The notes beneath the pieces were generated by a model. It did no database searches. It saw only the letters and a program-made list of their open reading frames with translations, and was not told the DNA's origin. A DNA stretch of 14,507 bases from an uncultured Bacilli bacterium (GTDB lineage: Bacteria > Bacillota_I > Bacilli_A > RF39 > UBA660), in contig CANQMF010000023.1 of NCBI GenBank assembly GCA_947624915.1, forward strand, positions 1-14,507, in the 5' to 3' direction. The stretch's first letter is position 1. Each line of letters opens with the position of its first letter. A program made the translations under genes and the position numbers. This document shows positions 12,942-14,507 of the stretch, piece by piece.

Positions 12942-14219
12942 ATGTTAACATTAATATATTTTATCTTAATACTAGGAGTCGTTGTACTTATTCATGAATT
13001 AGGACATTTTCTATTTGCTAAAAAATTTGGTGTACATGTATATGAATTCAGTATTGGTATGGGACCTCGTATTTTTAAATTTAATCGTAAAAATGATGAA
13101 ACTGATTATTGTTTTCGTTTGTTTCCAATAGGTGGTTTTGTTCAAATGGCCGGTGAAGAACTGGAAGTAGATGAGAAGATTCCACCTAAAAAAAGATTAC
13201 AATCTAAAAAATGGTACCAGCGCCTTTTAGTTATGGTAGCAGGAGTTATGAATAACTTTATTTTAGCCTTTATTATCTTTTTAATTATTGGTTGGACTAA
13301 TACTGTTAGTTTGAACTCTGTTTATGTAACGGAAAGTGTTATCGATGATATACCAAATGGTTCTAAAGTTGTTAAAGTTGATGGACATAAAGTAAATAAT
13401 TATGATCGATTGGCTTTAGAATTAACAGTTAAAGGCGATAAAGAGTTCCCAATAACAATCAAAGATGAAAATGGCAAAAAGCAAGATATTGTTATTAAAC
13501 CAATAGCGTTAGGTAATAGTGGTATGGTATATGGTTATGATTATGGATTTACCCTAGGAGTTAACAGCGATGGTAATCTTATTATAACAAAATCAAATAA
13601 TGACAAATTATCAGATGATTCAATCATTAAAGCTGTTGATGGTGTAGAGTTTGATAACTATCTTGAATATTTAGAACTTATTCGTGACAAAGATAAATCA
13701 TTTACTTTAACATTAGAAAATAAGGATGGGGAAATCAAAGATGTTAGTGTTAAAGTGGAAAAGACTGATGACGACGATTTAAATGGATATTCACAAGGTT
13801 TTTCTGTGACAGGCATTGAACAAAAAGGTTTTCTAGCTGGAATAAAGTATGCCTTTGGTAAATTCTTTAGCACTATTGAACAAATGTTTTGGACTGTATG
13901 GTATTTAATTACTGGAAAAATTAGCCTTACAATGTTGTCAGGTCCAGTAGGTATATACTCAGTTGTTGGTGAAGCTTCCAAAGCTGGTTTTACAACGATA
14001 TTATCATTAATTGCTCTTTTAAATATTAATGTTGGTTTTATTAATATTTTGCCATTACCGGCTTTTGATGGTGGCCATGCTTTATTTTTAGTCATTGAAA
14101 AAATTAAAGGCTCACCAGTTAATCCAAAATTTGAAAATTTAATTCATAATATTTTCTTTATTTTGTTGATGATTTTGATGGTATATATAACTTTCAATGA
14201 TATAGTAAGATTATTCTAA
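12942..14219 (+). CDS. rseP: Site-2 intramembrane metalloprotease RseP/RasP
   Basis: The 425-aa product is an M50 protease. The zinc site is HELGH (His18, Glu19, His22) in the first transmembrane helix; the third ligand is Asp376 in NILPLPAFDGG near the C terminus. Between them lie a second membrane helix (about 98-118) and a periplasmic-side region of about 190 residues with PDZ-like units (IPNGSKVVKVDGHKV, and a second, SIIKAVDGVEF, near 225-240). Transmembrane helices return at about 330-350 and 400-420. The family (B. subtilis RasP) performs the second cut of anti-sigma factors such as RsiW and clears remnant signal peptides and FtsL. AGGAGGT precedes the ATG. It is expressed with cdsA and followed by a terminator. 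Confidence 0.96.
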   Translation: MLTLIYFILILGVVVLIHELGHFLFAKKFGVHVYEFSIGMGPRIFKFNRKNDETDYCFRLFPIGGFVQMAGEELEVDEKIPPKKRLQSKKWYQRLLVMVAGVMNNFILAFIIFLIIGWTNTVSLNSVYVTESVIDDIPNGSKVVKVDGHKVNNYDRLALELTVKGDKEFPITIKDENGKKQDIVIKPIALGNSGMVYGYDYGFTLGVNSDGNLIITKSNNDKLSDDSIIKAVDGVEFDNYLEYLELIRDKDKSFTLTLENKDGEIKDVSVKVEKTDDDDLNGYSQGFSVTGIEQKGFLAGIKYAFGKFFSTIEQMFWTVWYLITGKISLTMLSGPVGIYSVVGEASKAGFTTILSLIALLNINVGFINILPLPAFDGGHALFLVIEKIKGSPVNPKFENLIHNIFFILLMILMVYITFNDIVRLF

Positions 14220-14221
14220 AA

Positions 14222-14249
14222 CACTAATACCACGGTATTAGTGCTTTTT
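14222..14249 (+). terminator. Terminator of the cdsA-rseP operon
   Basis: CACTAATACC (14222-14231) and GGTATTAGTG (14234-14243) form a nearly loop-less palindrome (at least 8 bp in practice) followed by CTTTTT. It starts 2 nt after the rseP stop codon. Confidence 0.85.
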
Positions 14250-14258
14250 ATAAAATTA

Positions 14259-14285
14259 GGGCCTTAAGTAAAATACTTAAGGCCC
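14259..14285 (+). repeat. Second strong hairpin after rseP
   Basis: GGGCCTTAAGTA (14259-14270) and TACTTAAGGCCC (14274-14285) form a perfect 12-bp stem with an AAA loop, followed by TTTATTATCTT. It can act as a second terminator. It also forms the left end of the 20-bp inverted repeat described in the next entry. Confidence 0.7.
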
Positions 14286-14431
14286 TTTATTATCTTCAAT
14301 AATTACTTTACATATAACGGTAAAACCCTATCATACTAGAGAAATTATATCAAAATTTGATAATATTGTAAATAGCTTCAATTATTATTTTATAAGGAAA
14401 CCTTAAGGGTGTAAGTATTTTACTTAAGGCC
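14260..14431. repeat. 172-bp stretch bounded by 20-bp inverted repeats
   Basis: Positions 14260-14279 are the exact reverse complement of 14412-14431 over 20 bp (GGCCTTAAGTAAAATACTTA at the left end). The trinucleotide TAG lies directly outside both ends (14257-14259 and 14432-14434), which could be a target-site duplication. The 132-bp interior has no gene, only an AT-rich sequence with a TATCAAA-A-TTTGATA palindrome (14348-14362) and a possible promoter. It could be a small non-autonomous element (MITE-like), or two related hairpins in opposite orientation serving a terminator and a leader. One copy is not enough to decide. Confidence 0.45.
14366..14395 (+). promoter_or_regulatory. Candidate promoter of the last partial gene
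   Basis: TTGTAA (14366-14371) and TTATAA (14390-14395) are separated by 18 nt. The transcript would start near 14402 and contain a CCTTAAG/CTTAAGG leader hairpin (14401-14407 with 14423-14429) before the ribosome binding site. Confidence 0.3.
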
Positions 14432-14445
14432 TAGTGAGGTGCTTT

Positions 14446-14507
14446 ATGAAGAAAGAAAAGTTATTTTATTTATATGTTGTGCTAGGTTTTATACTAAACA
14501 TTTTTAT
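14446..14507 (+). CDS. N-terminus of a membrane or secreted protein (partial)
   Basis: An ATG at 14446 follows GAGGTG (14436-14441) with a 4-nt gap, almost the same arrangement as before thiI. Twenty codons are visible before the window ends; the product starts MKKEKLFYLYV and continues as VLGFILNIF. A charged start followed by a hydrophobic stretch suggests a signal peptide or first transmembrane helix. In B. subtilis proS follows rasP, but this N terminus does not look like prolyl-tRNA synthetase. Function cannot be told from this fragment. Confidence 0.6.
   Translation, partial: MKKEKLFYLYVVLGFILNIF

Noticed and set aside
12547..12951. Minus-strand open frame opposite cdsA
   Set aside because: Antisense of the CdsA signature region; no start signals and an unnatural composition.
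13658..14095. Minus-strand open frame opposite rseP
   Set aside because: Antisense of the conserved PDZ and zinc-ligand regions; no ribosome binding site.
14286..14445. T-box or other tRNA-sensing leader before the last gene
   Set aside because: No T-box consensus or specifier loop; only the inverted repeat and a small hairpin are visible.
1..14507. Mollicute-type genetic code (TGA as Trp)
   Set aside because: Trp is encoded by TGG in conserved positions and TGA ends ezrA at a sensible place.
1..14507. CRISPR arrays, tRNA or rRNA genes, insertion sequences with transposase
   Set aside because: No regularly spaced repeats, cloverleaf, rRNA motifs or transposase frames were seen on either strand.

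Overview
The window looks like chromosomal DNA of an AT-rich, endospore-forming member of the Firmicutes, class Bacilli. The supporting genes are ezrA (a Bacilli FtsZ-ring regulator), an alpha/beta small acid-soluble spore protein, the spore coat morphogen CotE, and a sortase with its surface substrate. Tryptophan is encoded by TGG and TGA acts as a stop, so the standard code applies and this is not a TGA=Trp mollicute. I infer an uncultured, possibly gut-associated Bacilli lineage; the species cannot be read from the sequence.

Layout, left to right. (1) 1-3240: ezrA overlaps by 8 bp a 61-aa tail-anchored membrane protein; an independently promoted, secreted NlpC/P60 peptidoglycan hydrolase follows. 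(2) 3243-4864: a class B sortase (minus strand) is divergent from a secreted protein with a C-terminal NPTTS-type sorting signal, a self-contained wall-anchoring pair. (3) 4867-7846: thiI (tRNA 4-thiouridine), an sspA-like spore gene with a candidate sigma-G promoter, and miaB (tRNA ms2i6A). (4) 7850-9668: an ABC-F ATPase gene behind a leader with a 20-codon upstream ORF, three mutually exclusive pairing strands, an antiterminator and an intrinsic terminator. This is a complete antibiotic-type attenuation circuit. (5) 9695-10105: a small orphan lipoprotein. (6) Minus strand 11962 to 10128: a CYTH-domain protein, cotE with a candidate sigma-E promoter, and the rpsP-khpA operon. (7) 12040-14249: cdsA and the site-2 protease rseP/rasP, with dxr missing between them. 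(8) 14257-14507: a 172-bp stretch bounded by 20-bp inverted repeats, then the start of another membrane or secreted protein.

The genes serve the cell envelope and division (EzrA, NlpC/P60, sortase and substrate, CdsA, RseP), translation and tRNA modification (ThiI, MiaB, S16, KhpA, ABC-F), and sporulation (SASP, CotE). Several neighbour relations recall Bacillus subtilis: ezrA near thiI-sspA, rpsP-khpA, cdsA near rasP, and miaB near cotE.

The most notable non-coding features are the ABC-F attenuator; two promoters built into the terminator of the preceding gene, with the -35 box in the 3' arm and the U-tract as spacer; and several promoters whose -10 box lies only 6-7 nt before the Shine-Dalgarno sequence, implying almost no 5' leader.
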